A stretch of DNA of 64,000 nucleotides, from NCBI GenBank assembly GCA_026416095.1, contig JAOAFV010000021.1, positions 1-64,000 on the forward strand, read 5' to 3'. This document shows positions 61,894 to 64,000 of this stretch, piece by piece. The translations under genes and the position numbers were made by a program. Each line of letters begins with the position of its first letter. Within the stretch, counting starts at the first letter, position 1. Source of the stretch: Bacteroidales bacterium (GTDB lineage: Bacteria > Bacteroidota > Bacteroidia > Bacteroidales > GWA2-32-17). Under the pieces are notes generated by a model. The model saw only the letters and a program-made list of their open reading frames with translations. It did no database searches and had not been told where the DNA came from.

Positions 61894-64000
61894 TCATAAA
61901 TTTTTATTTACTGCTCCAAATACTAATTGTCCTAATGCAATACCTCCATCGTTCGAAGGAACTTTTTTATGAGAGTAAACGTCGAATTCATAACTAGAAA
62001 GAATACTCTCTACTTTTTCTAGTAAATATTTATTTTGAAACGAACCGCCAGACAAAACAACTTTATTGATGTTATATTTTTCACGTAAAATTTTAACAAT
62101 AGAAATAATTATGTTAATCACCGTATTATGGAATTTTGTTGAAATTATGCTAGAAGGAACGTTATTTTTTAAGTCGACAATGATTTCATAAAAAGTATTT
62201 TTAAAACTAACTAAGTTGTCGTAAATATTATAGGAATAAGCTTCAGTAATTGATTCATTTATAATTGATTCTAAGCGCATAGGTGCTTCGGCATGAAATT
62301 TTGCATGAGTACAAAGATTAATTAGAGCAGAAACAGCGTCGAAAAGACGACCTGCACCACAAGTAAGTGGGCAATTAATTCTTTTATCTATCATCGATAT
62401 TATCATATTAAGATGTGTAGGATTAACATTTTTTAAAAACGACAAATTGAATTGCAAAAACTGTTGGTTGAAATATTTATAAAGGTAAGAAACTGCCGAT
62501 CTCCAAGGTTCGTAAGTAACTTTGTCGCCACCAGGTGCAGGAATATACTCAAAATGAAAAGCACGTTTAAACTCTCTAAGGTTGCAAATCATAAATTCAC
62601 TGCCCCAAATATTGTTATCGATACCATATCCAGTTCCATCGAAAGCTACTCCAATAACATTTTCATTTAGTTTATGTTCAGCCATACACGCTACTATGTG
62701 CGCATGGTGATGTTGCATTTTTAAATGTTTTATACCACTTTCTTCTGCATAACGAGTAGATAGGTAATCGGGATGCATATCGCTAACAATAATTATTGGT
62801 TTAAAATTAAATAGCTCTTTAAATTTTTCGATAGTAGACAAATAAAATTCATAAGTTTCAATGTTTTTTAAATCTCCAATATGTTGACTAAATATTGCTT
62901 GATTACCTTTGCCTATACAAAAACAATTAGATAATTCTGCTCCAGTTGCTAAAATTCCTTCAACATTAAAATCTAACAATAAAGGCGATGGCACATAACC
63001 TCTTGACCGGCGAATAATTCTTTCTTGGTTATTAATTACTCTTACTACAGAATCGTCGACTCTATTATAGATTTCTCGATTATAAACTAATATAGCATCG
63101 GCGATGCTGGTTAATTTATTTAGTGCCACTTCATTATCTGTTACAATTGGTTCGTCTGAGATATTACCACTTGTAAAAATAATTGCATCGATATTAAAGT
63201 TTTCGAATAATAAATAGTGAAATGGCATATAAGGTAAAATAGCACCAATAGTGTTTAATCCAACATTTACAGAATACGGAAGATCCTTTTTTTGCTTAAG
63301 AATGACAATAGGTTTTCTATATGATTGAAGTGCTAATTTTTCTTTTTCGTTAATAAAAGCATATTTTTCTAATATCTCGATCGAAGGGAACATAACAGCA
63401 AACGGTTTACCTTCTCTTTTTTTCCGTTTCCTTAAGCGCGAAACAGCTTCTTCGTCTAAAGCGTTACATGCTAAAAAAAAGCCTCCATATCCTTTAATAG
63501 CAACAATTTTTTTGTTTTTCAATAAGTTTCTTACGTTATTAATAACTTCGTTAATGTTTTCAAATGTTTTATTATTATAATGCAATGTATAATGCGGCCC
63601 ACAATTACTACAAGCAATTGGTTGTGCATGAAACCTGCGGTTAAAAATATCGGTATATTCCTTAAAGCAATCATCACACATTTTAAAAACGTTCATTGTA
63701 GTATTAATTCTATCATATGGAATTTTTTTTATTATAGTAAATCGCGGGCCACAGTTTGTACAATTTACAAATGGATAATTAATACGATTTATTTGATTTT
63801 TAATGTCGTTCAAGCAATCTTCACAAACAGCAATATCGGGGCTTATTTGTGTTACTTCGTCAGAAACAGTTTTGCTTTTTTTTATTTCAAAATCTGTAAA
63901 TATTTCGCTACTGGTTTCTATAAAGTTAATAGACTCAATATCGGAAACAGGTGGTGCATTTTTTTTTATGTTTTCGATAAATTCAAGTAATTTATTCTCA
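61894..64000 (-). CDS. hypF: Carbamoyltransferase HypF (5' end truncated by window edge)
   Basis: Zn fingers (PDIAVCEDCLNDI...CTNCGPRFTI; CDDCFKEY...CSNCGPHY), AIKGYGGFFLACNALDE, MQHHHAHIVACMAEH, VAFDGTGYG; frame stays open upstream of the TTG-called ORF start to the window end. Confidence 0.95.
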   Translation of the reverse strand, partial: ENKLLEFIENIKKNAPPVSDIESINFIETSSEIFTDFEIKKSKTVSDEVTQISPDIAVCEDCLNDIKNQINRINYPFVNCTNCGPRFTIIKKIPYDRINTTMNVFKMCDDCFKEYTDIFNRRFHAQPIACSNCGPHYTLHYNNKTFENINEVINNVRNLLKNKKIVAIKGYGGFFLACNALDEEAVSRLRKRKKREGKPFAVMFPSIEILEKYAFINEKEKLALQSYRKPIVILKQKKDLPYSVNVGLNTIGAILPYMPFHYLLFENFNIDAIIFTSGNISDEPIVTDNEVALNKLTSIADAILVYNREIYNRVDDSVVRVINNQERIIRRSRGYVPSPLLLDFNVEGILATGAELSNCFCIGKGNQAIFSQHIGDLKNIETYEFYLSTIEKFKELFNFKPIIIVSDMHPDYLSTRYAEESGIKHLKMQHHHAHIVACMAEHKLNENVIGVAFDGTGYGIDNNIWGSEFMICNLREFKRAFHFEYIPAPGGDKVTYEPWRSAVSYLYKYFNQQFLQFNLSFLKNVNPTHLNMIISMIDKRINCPLTCGAGRLFDAVSALINLCTHAKFHAEAPMRLESIINESITEAYSYNIYDNLVSFKNTFYEIIVDLKNNVPSSIISTKFHNTVINIIISIVKILREKYNINKVVLSGGSFQNKYLLEKVESILSSYEFDVYSHKKVPSNDGGIALGQLVFGAVNKNL

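Noticed and set aside
61894-63813. hypF starting at 63813 as listed in the ORF track
   Set aside because: That start is an internal TTG; the upstream frame encodes ...TQISPDIAVCEDCLNDIK, completing the first zinc finger, and stays open to 64000.
63580-63990. 136-aa + strand ORF antisense to hypF
   Set aside because: Opposite hypF coding sequence that continues through the window end; shadow ORF.
1-64000. CRISPR arrays, rRNA operons, prophage or intact insertion sequences
   Set aside because: None seen: no regularly spaced direct repeats with unique spacers, no rRNA-like blocks, no integrase or complete transposase ORF in the track.

Overview
AT-rich Bacteroidota-type chromosomal segment, gene-dense on both strands. 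Housekeeping content: mnmA, recA, pyrBI, dnaA, gltX, hemW-like, the rplM-rpsI-rpsB-tsf block and one CAU-anticodon tRNA. Cell-envelope content: a polysaccharide cluster (O-antigen ligase-like, DegT aminotransferase, sugar transferase), an amidase plus MCE/MlaD pair, an LptD-like protein, a glycosyltransferase and flippase, two TonB-dependent/outer-membrane receptors, and two giant modular proteins with type A and type B T9SS C-terminal signals. Accessory loci of most interest: (i) a translationally overlapping four-gene operon of serine palmitoyltransferase, GNAT-like protein, sphingomyelin-synthase-like PAP2_C protein and DUF4301 (31060-35473); in the DUF4301 protein I read UDPGP-type nucleotidyltransferase motifs, which suggests a sphingolipid head-group pathway; (ii) a nickel and [NiFe]-hydrogenase maturation locus, hypF-C-D-E-A-B-nikR-TonB receptor-UreH-like permease (54384-64000), with candidate NikR operators; (iii) a lone HydE ([FeFe]-hydrogenase maturase) elsewhere in the window; (iv) a receiver-domain protein with a C-terminal membrane anchor; (v) a strong hairpin in the rpsI-rpsB intergenic leader. 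All assignments come from reading motifs by eye; no database search was run.
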